Below are positions 34,711-42,225 of a DNA stretch of 64,000 nt, one piece after another. Position 1 is the first letter of the stretch. Every line of letters begins with the position of its first letter. Under the pieces are notes generated by a model that had not been told where the DNA came from, did not search any database, and was given only the letters and a program-made list of their open reading frames with translations. The position numbers were made by a program, and so were the translations under genes. The stretch is taken from positions 186,001-250,000 of the forward strand of contig NZ_CP016809.1 in NCBI RefSeq assembly GCF_002741055.1, read 5' to 3'. Source of the DNA: Paenibacillus ihbetae (GTDB lineage Bacteria; Bacillota; Bacilli; Paenibacillales; Paenibacillaceae).

Positions 34711-35799
34711 TTACATCCTGAAGTTCTGGTATGACTCCTCGTTCACAATAATCTGCGCATCTGCCATTCGTTTGCGAACATACTCCTTATAACTGTGATC
34801 AATATAATCTCTTAATGCCTGTTCCTTGATATCCTCAAGTGACAGATATTTCGAGCCAGCCCGTTCATTCTCAATCCGTTGAATCAAATGGAAATGGCCA
34901 TTCTCTTCAATAATTCCGCTAATTTCGCCTATTCGAAGCTTTGCCGCTGCCTGAGCAACCGGACTTCTCGCGTTATGCCTGTAGCTGTCCAGGTTGTATA
35001 ACTGCTCCGTAACTTTCCCTGTTTGATCGAGTTCTTTTGCAGCTTGTTCAAATGACAATCCCGATGCGCTTTTAGCCAGAGCCGTTTCCATTTTTCTCAT
35101 TATCTGATCTTTGAGCTTCTCATCGACATTTCGGCTGCCATCAATAAAAGATGCGGATAACTGCTGCACCTTCACAGTCGCTGGTGCTTTGTACAACTGA
35201 TCTTTTTTTGTCTCATAAAATGTTTTCAGCTGCTCATCATTGGGCTTCCAATCACGCTCCATTAATCGGTTCTTAACGGATAAAATGGAATTTCCCATCA
35301 CATATTCCAAATAAGCCTCCTCGGTATATTGAGCGGGGCCGAAAACCACTTGGTTATTATTGATTGCTTTTTGTCTTCTCTCGTTTTCCTGATTGAAATT
35401 TTGCTCGAAGCTGCCGTAACTGATGTCTGTGAGTACTCCCTGCTCCATTGCAATGATTTGTTGAATTTTTAGGTTCACGGTATCTTCCAGTGCCTTCTTT
35501 TTTAACAGCTCGAGCGGAAATTCTCCTCCGTAGGAAGTGTTCCAAAACGCAGCCGACTGCTCGGCACCATATTTCTCGTAGAAATAACGAATGATCACGG
35601 ATTTATTGGCATGAATCGCTCTTTGAAATTCATTTGCATGAATCGGAAAACCATCGACTGTTGCGAAAAAATCGTCTTCTTGATTTGCCTTCGAAGGTTT
35701 CGGTTTCGCGTTGATCGTTATAGACATGAAGACCAAGATGAATATCACGGCGGTGAACAGCCATATTAGACTGCTTTTATTAGGTGTCTGAATGTTCAT
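34711..35799 (-). CDS. SurA/PrsA-like membrane-anchored peptidyl-prolyl isomerase
   Basis: 362 residues from ATG 35799 (GAGAGGG six bases upstream; the longer frame uses a TTG). One N-terminal membrane helix (LIWLFTAVIFILVFM), a SurA-like N-domain (FFATVDGFPIHANEFQRAI), and a degenerate parvulin-type region about 190-310 (KVQQLSASF, SGLSFEQAAKELDQTGKV, IGEISGIIEENGHFHLIQ). It lacks a lipobox, so unlike PrsA it is held by the helix. It probably helps fold the large exported beta-helix protein encoded next. Its promoter overlaps a cre-like site. Confidence 0.8.
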   Translation of the reverse strand: MNIQTPNKSSLIWLFTAVIFILVFMSITINAKPKPSKANQEDDFFATVDGFPIHANEFQRAIHANKSVIIRYFYEKYGAEQSAAFWNTSYGGEFPLELLKKKALEDTVNLKIQQIIAMEQGVLTDISYGSFEQNFNQENERRQKAINNNQVVFGPAQYTEEAYLEYVMGNSILSVKNRLMERDWKPNDEQLKTFYETKKDQLYKAPATVKVQQLSASFIDGSRNVDEKLKDQIMRKMETALAKSASGLSFEQAAKELDQTGKVTEQLYNLDSYRHNARSPVAQAAAKLRIGEISGIIEENGHFHLIQRIENERAGSKYLSLEDIKEQALRDYIDHSYKEYVRKRMADAQIIVNEESYQNFRM

Positions 35800-35920
35800 A
35801 AGCAACCCTCTCTATTCACAATCTTGAACTTCCTCCTCGAACATACCCATTGCAGCATCCAAGTACCTCCAAGTCGATTGATTTAGCTCGAAATTTGTTA
35901 ATTATGCGTGATGTGGTTTC

Positions 35921-35950
35921 ATTATAGGCATTCAAAGAAAGCGCTATCAA
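35921..35950 (-). promoter_or_regulatory. Sigma-A promoter with overlapping CcpA cre-like site
   Basis: -35 TTGATA (35950-35945), 18-bp spacer, -10 TATAAT (35926-35921). The cre-like string AGAAAGCGCTATCA (35936-35949) fits the consensus TGWAANCGNTNWCA except at the first base and covers the -35, as in directly repressed promoters. The rest of the gap 35800-36037 holds nothing else I recognise. Confidence 0.8.
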
Positions 35951-36037
35951 TTTCACCTTTTTTACAATTGTTTCACTTTCTTTACTTATTTGGTGTTTCG
36001 GAAGCTTTTCGAGCCCAATATGCCTCTTGATGGTTTT

Positions 36038-36103
36038 GTATTAAAAATAGAATAACCCTAAAGGGCAGTCATTCTCTTTAGGAAGTGACTACCCTCTAGG
36101 GTT
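36038..36103 (-). terminator. Terminator of the sigma/anti-sigma operon
   Basis: Arms 36054-36071 (AACCCTAAAGGGCAGTCA) and 36086-36103 pair over nearly 18 bases; the minus strand continues ATTCTATTTTTAA. Confidence 0.8.
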
Positions 36104-36149
36104 ACAAACGTTATCCTCAAACCAAAGATGTTATAACTAACGTATTATC

Positions 36150-37472
36150 TTATTTTTTACTATCAACAGGAATAGTTATCTTTTTATCATAGGTTTTTAT
36201 ATAGTGGAATCCATCTAACAGCAGTTGTTCCGGCTTATCTGCTGTATTAAATGAGTACGTCTGCTCCCACAGAACGTTACCGTTGTTCAGATCCCATGGC
36301 CGCGAAGCGGATATGGATGCTACGGGCACAAGGTTCCCCCCCGCTTGTACGGATAAACTGTCGGTATCCAAAATGATAAATTGCTTTCTGGCAATCACGA
36401 TGTCATAACCACTGTCGGTTTTTGTTACGCTCCGAATCCATAACTTTTCGCGGCCTATTCGGATGGATTGATCAGATGGAGAGACTAGCGAAATAGGTTC
36501 CTCTACTTGCTGATATGCGCCGAAATTTTCGAGGACAAGCTCGATGGTTTCAATCTTGTCAGTTGGAAGCACTTCGAATTCAAGCTCAAAGCCCGGAAAA
36601 CCCTTTTCAGCGTAAATGTTTGATCCTCTCATTCCCCACTTCTTTACCTCGGTTCCATTAACCAATAGCTTTGTTTTGCCCGAAAACCTAGGGTGTCGCT
36701 CTTTCTCTAGTTCATAATGGCCCCTTACGATGGTTGAAGATGGCGAAGCTGTAATCGAGTCATAGTGAACAGTCCCCTGATCGACAGCAACAAATTGTGA
36801 GATATTCTGTTTTACAATACTCTTCATTGCTTTATTTGCTTCAAATTGGAAGGAGATCGGATAGGATGCCCGTTCTCCATTATCTTGCCATATAATGAAT
36901 GTTGCAGTTAATGTTCTTGAGAATGGACTAACAGGCTCAAACTTATACACTCCCTTGTATTGCAAGCCGTCATTACTATAATTTCCATTTCCTTCTTTCG
37001 GATCTGAATCCGTCAAGAATCCTTGCAATTTATTTATGTAATGAGATAAACGATCATCGGCATCATATCGAGATCCTGCAGGAAAATCAATGGTGTAATA
37101 CAATAAAAATGCATTATCGTCCGCAATGACACCATTCACTGTAATAACGGTTCCGTCATCAAACGTTTTGCTTTTGTTTACCGTTTGTCCGTAGCCTTGC
37201 TCTGCCACTTCCGAAAAGCTGAGCGAGGACAACTCGCTTCGATCCAGCAGCTTCGCTCCGTAATAGGCGAATGCAGGATACTGATACAATCCGGCAATCA
37301 GAATAAGCGCTGCGGCAGCGGATGCAACCCATGGCAGAGCCTTTTTTCTGTATCTTGGTTTGGCGGGAACATTCTGTAGTGCATTTCGAAGCCTGCTCTC
37401 AAGTTCCAGCGGGGCTTGCACCCTATTATAGCTCTGCTTGTGCTCTTGTAATTTCTCCTCGATCGTTCTCAT
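36150..37472 (-). CDS. DUF4179 membrane protein, probable anti-sigma factor
   Basis: 440 residues from ATG 37472 (GGAGGTG 7-8 bases upstream; a longer frame to 37487 lacks it). Cytosolic N-terminus about 1-45, rich in charged residues; one membrane helix (ALPWVASAAAALILIAGLYQY); then an extracellular DUF4179 domain about 85-185 (VNKSKTFDDGTVITVNGVIADDN, FLLYYTIDFP) and a second beta-rich domain. This is the standard layout of RsiV/DUF4179-type regulators that hold an ECF sigma factor at the membrane. It overlaps the sigma gene by 47 bp, so the two are co-translated. The signal is unknown. Confidence 0.85.
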   Translation of the reverse strand: MRTIEEKLQEHKQSYNRVQAPLELESRLRNALQNVPAKPRYRKKALPWVASAAAALILIAGLYQYPAFAYYGAKLLDRSELSSLSFSEVAEQGYGQTVNKSKTFDDGTVITVNGVIADDNAFLLYYTIDFPAGSRYDADDRLSHYINKLQGFLTDSDPKEGNGNYSNDGLQYKGVYKFEPVSPFSRTLTATFIIWQDNGERASYPISFQFEANKAMKSIVKQNISQFVAVDQGTVHYDSITASPSSTIVRGHYELEKERHPRFSGKTKLLVNGTEVKKWGMRGSNIYAEKGFPGFELEFEVLPTDKIETIELVLENFGAYQQVEEPISLVSPSDQSIRIGREKLWIRSVTKTDSGYDIVIARKQFIILDTDSLSVQAGGNLVPVASISASRPWDLNNGNVLWEQTYSFNTADKPEQLLLDGFHYIKTYDKKITIPVDSKK

Positions 37473-37998
37473 AACGATCACCTCCAATCAAGACTTTGAG
37501 CTTTTGGATTCCCTGTGACAATCTTGATTTGATTGTGCCAAGTGGTACGCCGGTTATGTCCGCAATCGTCTGATACGGCAAATCATGCACATATCGAAGC
37601 TCGATTACTTCCCGCTGCTTCGCATTAAGATGAGATAACAGCTCCTGGATGTCCATTGCAGACTCTGTATAACGAAATGGATTATCGTCTGATCCGGCAA
37701 GTGATAGCTCTTGATCCTCTTCCATAGGTAAATATCGCTTCTTTTTACGAAGTAATGATTTGCAACGATTGACGAGAATGGTTTTGCTCCAGCTGTAGAA
37801 GGCTTCGCCATTTTGCAGCTGATCGATCTTCTCATAAATGGATACAATCATGTCTTCCATGGCATCCATCGCATCATGCTCGTTTCCCATATATGAATAA
37901 GCAAGACGATAATAAGCGTCCTGATCGGCCATGATGAGTTGCAATAATGCTTCCTTGCTGCCTTTTTGGGCTTGTTTGACAAGACGGCTTACCTTCAT
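37426..37998 (-). CDS. ECF-type RNA polymerase sigma factor
   Basis: 190 residues from ATG 37998, 8 bases after AAGGAGGG; an in-frame extension to 38082 is untranslated leader. Region 2 spans about 10-75 (DAYYRLAYSYMGNEHDAMDAMEDMI, SWSKTILVNRCKSLLRKKKR) and region 4 about 120-175 (LNAKQREVIELRYVHDLPYQTIADITGVPLGTIKSRLSQG). It directs polymerase to its own regulon and is held by the DUF4179 protein encoded downstream. A large hairpin with a T tract lies in the 5' leader. Confidence 0.9.
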   Translation of the reverse strand: MKVSRLVKQAQKGSKEALLQLIMADQDAYYRLAYSYMGNEHDAMDAMEDMIVSIYEKIDQLQNGEAFYSWSKTILVNRCKSLLRKKKRYLPMEEDQELSLAGSDDNPFRYTESAMDIQELLSHLNAKQREVIELRYVHDLPYQTIADITGVPLGTIKSRLSQGIQKLKVLIGGDRYENDRGEITRAQAEL

Positions 37999-38056
37999 GT
38001 TCTCCCTCCTTTTCATAGATAAGAGATGGCAGAGGCAATAAAAGTTCATTTTTGTA

Positions 38057-38116
38057 TAAAAAAAACTCCACAACCAGGTCACAGGGAAGATCTCGCATCC
38101 CTAGAAGGTTGCGGAG
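38057..38116 (-). terminator. Terminator or leader attenuator between the ABC exporter and sigma gene
   Basis: Minus-strand arms CTCCGCAACC/GGTTGTGGAG pair over 10 bp (one G-T), enclosing an AGGGA/TCCCT inner stem, followed by TTTTTTTTT. It lies 146 bases past the exporter permease stop and 59 bases before the sigma start, so it could end the exporter transcript or attenuate the sigma operon. Confidence 0.75.
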
Positions 38117-38261
38117 GTGAATGAGATCCGTCAACGAGGAGTTCTATTTAATTACCTATTTCATCTCTCCTGAAGTGAGAATATGATGAACAGTCAACGT
38201 TTGAGCTCAAACTTGCTTGTTACTCAAATGTTATAATCACACTATACAAGAACGTTCAGGT

Positions 38262-38960
38262 CTAGATATCCCCCACTTGATTCACCTTGGCAACCGACAA
38301 GTACACACTGGCCACGCCGATAAGACTCAGCACGCCATATAGCATATCCGTATTTAGCGTAATATGGAGCAGTCCGGTGAAGTTAGGGAACTGCGCAAGA
38401 AACACAGCGCAAATCACGGTCGGAATCACTGCCCGCTTCCATATTCCGAACAAAAACAGCGGAACAAAGCTGATCAGGGCGACAACGGCGGAATGAACGA
38501 TCGACCTGACCGTAAACGCCATGAAGTCTTCCATCGTTGGCTGTCCATGAATCACGTCAAAAATCTGATCAATCACATAGGTGGTGATGCCGGACAGGAC
38601 AAAGGATACAAGCGTGCAGAGGAAAACCGCCAGGAAGATAAAGCACACTTTTGCCATAACCAGCTTCTTGCGGCTGATCGGATATCCAAAAGATAAAGAC
38701 ATCGTTTTATTCTTATATTCTTCGATAAATACATGATTAATCATGGAAGCGCCGAACAGAAGAAGTCCCATTTGAATCGGCAGCATCAGCTCTAACGCAC
38801 TTGCGTAGCTTTCTGAGAAATCCACAAAAGCCATATCAGCAAAGACAACTTTTAAAAAGAAGGTTGGTAAAAACATAATAATTACCCAGTAGACAATCAC
38901 TTCACCAATTACTTTTTTTTGATCTAATTTTCTCCACTCAAGTTCAATCAGTTTAGCCAA
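38262..38960 (-). CDS. ABC-2 exporter permease (BcrB/lantibiotic-immunity type)
   Basis: 232 residues from TTG 38960, which overlaps the ATPase stop by 8 bp; a longer frame to 39038 lies inside the ATPase gene. About six membrane helices and a SFGYPISRKKLVMAKV loop typical of ABC-2 permeases of peptide-antibiotic resistance and immunity systems. With the upstream ATPase it forms a small exporter. The TTG start follows GGGGGGCGGTAAG, an acceptable ribosome site. Confidence 0.85.
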   Translation of the reverse strand: MAKLIELEWRKLDQKKVIGEVIVYWVIIMFLPTFFLKVVFADMAFVDFSESYASALELMLPIQMGLLLFGASMINHVFIEEYKNKTMSLSFGYPISRKKLVMAKVCFIFLAVFLCTLVSFVLSGITTYVIDQIFDVIHGQPTMEDFMAFTVRSIVHSAVVALISFVPLFLFGIWKRAVIPTVICAVFLAQFPNFTGLLHITLNTDMLYGVLSLIGVASVYLSVAKVNQVGDI

Positions 38961-39876
38961 CCTTACCGCCCCCCTGGATTTGATTGTAAAAATAGTCCTC
39001 CAGCGTACTCGTATGCTTTTGGATCTCCTCGATTTCAATATCGTTCGAGATCAACGTCTTTGAAATGTCGCTTGTGGATCGGGCCATATCATATATACGG
39101 ATCCTTGTGTCCTTTACAATTTTGATATTGGAAATTTGAAGATCATGCTCAAGCAAATAGACCGTTTTCTGGACATTCGAGGTTACCAGCTCGATATAAT
39201 CGGTCCGCAGCTTCTGTATGTCCGCCAGTGCCACTTCATTTACCAGTTTGCCTTGCTGGATCATCCCGATTCGGTCAGCCATCTGCTCAATCTCGCCCAG
39301 GATGTGACTGGACAGTAGAAACGTGATGCCGTATTCCTTGTTTAACATCCGGATCAATTCCCGCATATCTTTGATCCCGATGGGATCCAGCCCATTGGTG
39401 GGTTCATCCAGGACAATCAGCTCTGGCTTCGTAATCATGGCGCGGACGATCCCGAGCCGCTGCTTCATGCCCAGCGAGAAATCCTTCACTTTCTTGTCAT
39501 CTATCCCGTGTAACTGGACCATATCCAGCGCTTGAGAGATTGCCTTCCGATCATAAAAGCCCAGATATTCGCAGTGGATCTGCAGGTTCTCCATCGCCGT
39601 TAAATGCTCGAAAAAAATCGGATACTCGATAATGCTTCCTACTCGCTTTAACCCGTCCTTTGCAGATTCCGTAAGCTTCTTGCCAAATAGCATGATCTCT
39701 CCGGAAGTGGGGATGATGAGCCCGGTGAGCATTTTCATAATCGTTGTTTTACCGGCGCCGTTCGGTCCGAGTAAACCGTAGGTTTCTCCCTTTTTTACCG
39801 TGAGATTAACTTTCGAGGTAATCGTTTTGCCTTTGACCGTTTTGGTGAGCTCATGGGTTCGAATGACTTCGTTCAT
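38953..39876 (-). CDS. ABC exporter ATPase, BcrA-like
   Basis: 307 residues from ATG 39876 (GGGAGG upstream). Walker A GPNGAGKTT at 37-45, signature FSLGMKQRL, Walker B LIVLDEPTNGLDP and the H-loop LLSSHIL are complete. The Q-loop position reads EYPIFFEHLTA, as in bacitracin and lantibiotic exporters, which often lack the usual Gln. The C-terminal 90 residues are the accessory domain of this group. It probably powers removal of a cell-wall-active peptide or exports a metabolite. A terminator separates it from the two-component genes upstream. Confidence 0.9.
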   Translation of the reverse strand: MNEVIRTHELTKTVKGKTITSKVNLTVKKGETYGLLGPNGAGKTTIMKMLTGLIIPTSGEIMLFGKKLTESAKDGLKRVGSIIEYPIFFEHLTAMENLQIHCEYLGFYDRKAISQALDMVQLHGIDDKKVKDFSLGMKQRLGIVRAMITKPELIVLDEPTNGLDPIGIKDMRELIRMLNKEYGITFLLSSHILGEIEQMADRIGMIQQGKLVNEVALADIQKLRTDYIELVTSNVQKTVYLLEHDLQISNIKIVKDTRIRIYDMARSTSDISKTLISNDIEIEEIQKHTSTLEDYFYNQIQGGGKVG

Positions 39877-39982
39877 GTGAGCTTGATCCTCCCGTCTATA
39901 ATCGTTCTTTGAATTACTTCTATCGTAAAGGATGGAATGGATCATTTTTCTTACTCAATCCTTACATGTTTCTTAAGTTCGT

Positions 39983-40014
39983 GAAAAAAAGAGGCGTTCA
40001 GACCGAACACCTCT
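39983..40014 (-). terminator. Terminator between kinase and exporter genes
   Basis: Minus-strand stem AGAGGTGTTC/GAACGCCTCT (10 bp, one G-T) followed by TTTTTTT, starting 12 bases after the kinase stop. Confidence 0.88.
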
Positions 40015-40025
40015 TTTGGGAAGAC

Positions 40026-40961
40026 CTAATATGACACTTGTTTAAACATGCACGTAAACGTCGTTTTCTCAAACGGTGTGCTTGATAACTGAATCGAGCC
40101 CTTCATGGCCTCGGTTAAGCGCTTCGAGATGCTAAGTCCCAGCCCGCTTCCCTGAAATTGCGGGTTTCGGGCATCGTCTAATGTGTAGAGTCTTTCAAAC
40201 ACCCTGTCCTGGTGGATTTCCGTAATTCCTTTTCCTCGATCCCATACGTCAACTGCAACCGATTCCCCTTCTTCCCGAAGGGTTAAACCAAACACGCCTC
40301 CGTCGCTTCCATACCGGATCGAATTGGATATTAAATTGCTTAATATCCGATGAAGTGCCTGCTCATTACCAAGGATGTAGAGGGGACGCTCCGGAATATC
40401 AAGCTCTACCCGAAGGCCATGGGATGTCAGAAGCTCATAAAATTCAAGCACGCTTTGACGGCATATCTCATTAAGGGAAATTTTGCTGAGCGGGATTTCG
40501 TAGTCTTCCGACTCGATTTTAACAAGATCAAAAAATTGATTTAGCAATTCGACCAGACTGTTCACTTTACCGTTAAGCCGCAGGATTATCTGCTTCCTCT
40601 CTTCTTCGGTGACCGATTCATCGTGGTTCAGCTTCTCGGCATACCCCAGAATAACCGTCAGGGGCGTTTTCAAATCGTGGGACATGTTAGATATCATTTT
40701 CTTCAGGCTGTCCTTGGTCCTGGCGTAATCCGCAATCACTTTTTGGTTGTAATCCAGAAGACGGTTAATTTGGATCAGCAAATGTTGAACGGCTGGCTGG
40801 TCGGTTTGGAGAAGCACCTTCTCGGCGGTTTGATGTTCGATGATCTCCTTCATTGAATTCGATATTTCCTCGACATGCCGATTCCATGTTCTGCGGGAAA
40901 CATACTGCCAAACATTCATCAGGAGCAGAACAGCAATTGCTGCGCATAGAAAAAAAATCAT
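40026..40961 (-). CDS. Intramembrane-sensing histidine kinase (BceS-like)
   Basis: 311 residues with one or two short N-terminal membrane segments (IFFLCAAIAVLLLMNVW), no extracellular domain, the H-box SNMSHDLKTPLTVILGYAEKL with H95 and the ATPase N-box (LSNLISNSIRYG) and G-boxes (DRGKGI, GSGLGLSI). Kinases of this build usually read stress through a partner transporter, and an exporter is encoded downstream. It follows the response regulator gene by only 2 bp, with which it forms an operon. Confidence 0.9.
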   Translation of the reverse strand: MIFFLCAAIAVLLLMNVWQYVSRRTWNRHVEEISNSMKEIIEHQTAEKVLLQTDQPAVQHLLIQINRLLDYNQKVIADYARTKDSLKKMISNMSHDLKTPLTVILGYAEKLNHDESVTEEERKQIILRLNGKVNSLVELLNQFFDLVKIESEDYEIPLSKISLNEICRQSVLEFYELLTSHGLRVELDIPERPLYILGNEQALHRILSNLISNSIRYGSDGGVFGLTLREEGESVAVDVWDRGKGITEIHQDRVFERLYTLDDARNPQFQGSGLGLSISKRLTEAMKGSIQLSSTPFEKTTFTCMFKQVSY

Positions 40962-40963
40962 GG

Positions 40964-41659
40964 CTATCCTCCCAATTTATATCCGATTCCCCAAATGGTG
41001 CGAATAAATTGAGGATTTGAAGGATCGTCCTCGATTTTTTCTCGAAGTCTCCGGATATGAACGTTAATTACGTTTTCATTCCCATAATAATCATCTTGCC
41101 AGACGAATTGATAGATTTGCTCCTTGGTGAATACCCTGCTCTGATTCGTTAAGAACAGCTTCAATATATGGAATTCCTTGGAGGTGAGCGTTATGTTTTC
41201 CCCTCGGACCTGTGCAGAAAAAGTATTTAAATCAAGGATGAGGTCCTTAAAATGTATCCGATCCTCAACCGGCTGATTTTCGGTCCGGATATATTGGGTA
41301 GCCCTGCGGATGGCAGCCTGCACTCTGGCGGTAAGCTCGATCATCGAGAACGGCTTGCTTAGATAATCATCCGCGCCAAAGCCAAGTCCAAGCGCCTTGT
41401 CGAGGTCGCTGCCCTTTGCGGAAATAATCACGACGGGAACGACGCTTCTCTCCCGGATCCGCTTTAGAACATCCATGCCATTAACTTTAGGGAGCATCAA
41501 ATCCAGCAGTATTAGATCAAATTCTTCCTTGTTAATGTAAGCTTCCGCTTCCTCTCCGTCCAGCGCGATAAACACCTCATAGCCTTCCTGCTTCAAATGA
41601 CTTTCAATCAGCTGGCTGATCTCCCTGTCGTCTTCGATAAGTAAAATTCGCTTTGGCAT
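40964..41659 (-). CDS. OmpR-family response regulator
   Basis: 231 residues from ATG 41659 (GGGGGGATATAGC before it; an upstream ATG at 41677 is less likely). Receiver domain with IEDD acidic pair and phospho-acceptor D53 (LILLDLMLP), then a winged helix about 130-231 (LTSKEFHILKLFLTNQSRVFTKEQIY, NVINVHIRRLREKI). It probably activates the exporter genes downstream in response to the BceS-like kinase. Confidence 0.92.
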   Translation of the reverse strand: MPKRILLIEDDREISQLIESHLKQEGYEVFIALDGEEAEAYINKEEFDLILLDLMLPKVNGMDVLKRIRERSVVPVVIISAKGSDLDKALGLGFGADDYLSKPFSMIELTARVQAAIRRATQYIRTENQPVEDRIHFKDLILDLNTFSAQVRGENITLTSKEFHILKLFLTNQSRVFTKEQIYQFVWQDDYYGNENVINVHIRRLREKIEDDPSNPQFIRTIWGIGYKLGG

Positions 41660-41965
41660 GCTATATCCCCCCGGCACCTCTTTACATCAATTCCTGTTTT
41701 CGAACCCGGCTGTTAAGCCAGGATTCGCTGCTGCCTCATGATTTGGCAAAAGCCATCCTGAAGGGATGGCCTTGGAATGAAATAATAAATCGATTATCAA
41801 TATAAATAGCTAAGTCTTTCCAAATGATATCAAAATGGAAAATGTAAGTCTATAATTGCTGGGTTTAATCCATACTTTTTTGTTATTCCAGACTGTATAA
41901 GTTCTCACGATTTGGCGCAATGTAGTCATGCGGAGATTTTAAAGATACAACATGGAGGGATCCTA
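41660..41965. other. Divergent intergenic region, 306 bp
   Basis: A hairpin GCCATCC-TGAAG-GGATGGC lies at 41752-41770; on the minus strand it is followed by only four Ts. The region is AT-rich between 41775 and 41910, where promoters for both flanking genes must lie, but I found no clear -35/-10 pair. Nothing else is recognised. Confidence 0.4.
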
Positions 41966-42136
41966 ATGGCTACAAGCAGACAGCATCAAGAAGCACATGG
42001 AATCGGACAAATCGAAGAACAGTTAAATGATCAAATGGAAGCTGCTGAAGAAATCCAAGGACAATCGAAGCTGGACCGAGAAATCGATAAGGTAGCTCGC
42101 CGTGATTCGGATCCATTGGAAGACGTTTCGAAATAA
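41966..42136 (+). CDS. Small hydrophilic acidic protein (56 aa), unknown
   Basis: 56 residues from ATG 41966, with GGAGGG 6 bases upstream; an in-frame ATG at 41912 lacks a ribosome site. Composition is very rich in Glu, Gln, Asp and Lys (HGIGQIEEQLNDQMEAAEEI, KLDREIDKVARRDSDPLED), with no hydrophobic core, and is probably a disordered or single-helix cytosolic protein. A strong terminator follows. I do not recognise the family. Small charged proteins of this sort are common in spore-formers, but that is only an analogy. Confidence 0.7.
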   Translation: MATSRQHQEAHGIGQIEEQLNDQMEAAEEIQGQSKLDREIDKVARRDSDPLEDVSK

Positions 42137-42173
42137 ACAGAGTCTGCATCTCCCACCCTATTCATTGAAATAA

Positions 42174-42210
42174 AAAATCCCATCTGGAAATCTCCTGATG
42201 GGATTTTGTT
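42174..42210. terminator. Bidirectional terminator between convergent genes
   Basis: Stem AAATCCCATC/GATGGGATTT, with a T run on both strands (plus TTTTGTTGTT, minus TTTTTTATTT). Serves the 56-aa gene and the PQQ-propeller gene. Confidence 0.88.
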
Positions 42211-42225
42211 GTTCCTAAACATGGT

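Noticed and set aside
37874..38134. Minus-strand 86-residue frame overlapping the sigma factor start
   Set aside because: It crosses the T-tract hairpin and overlaps the sigma gene in another frame; no family signature.
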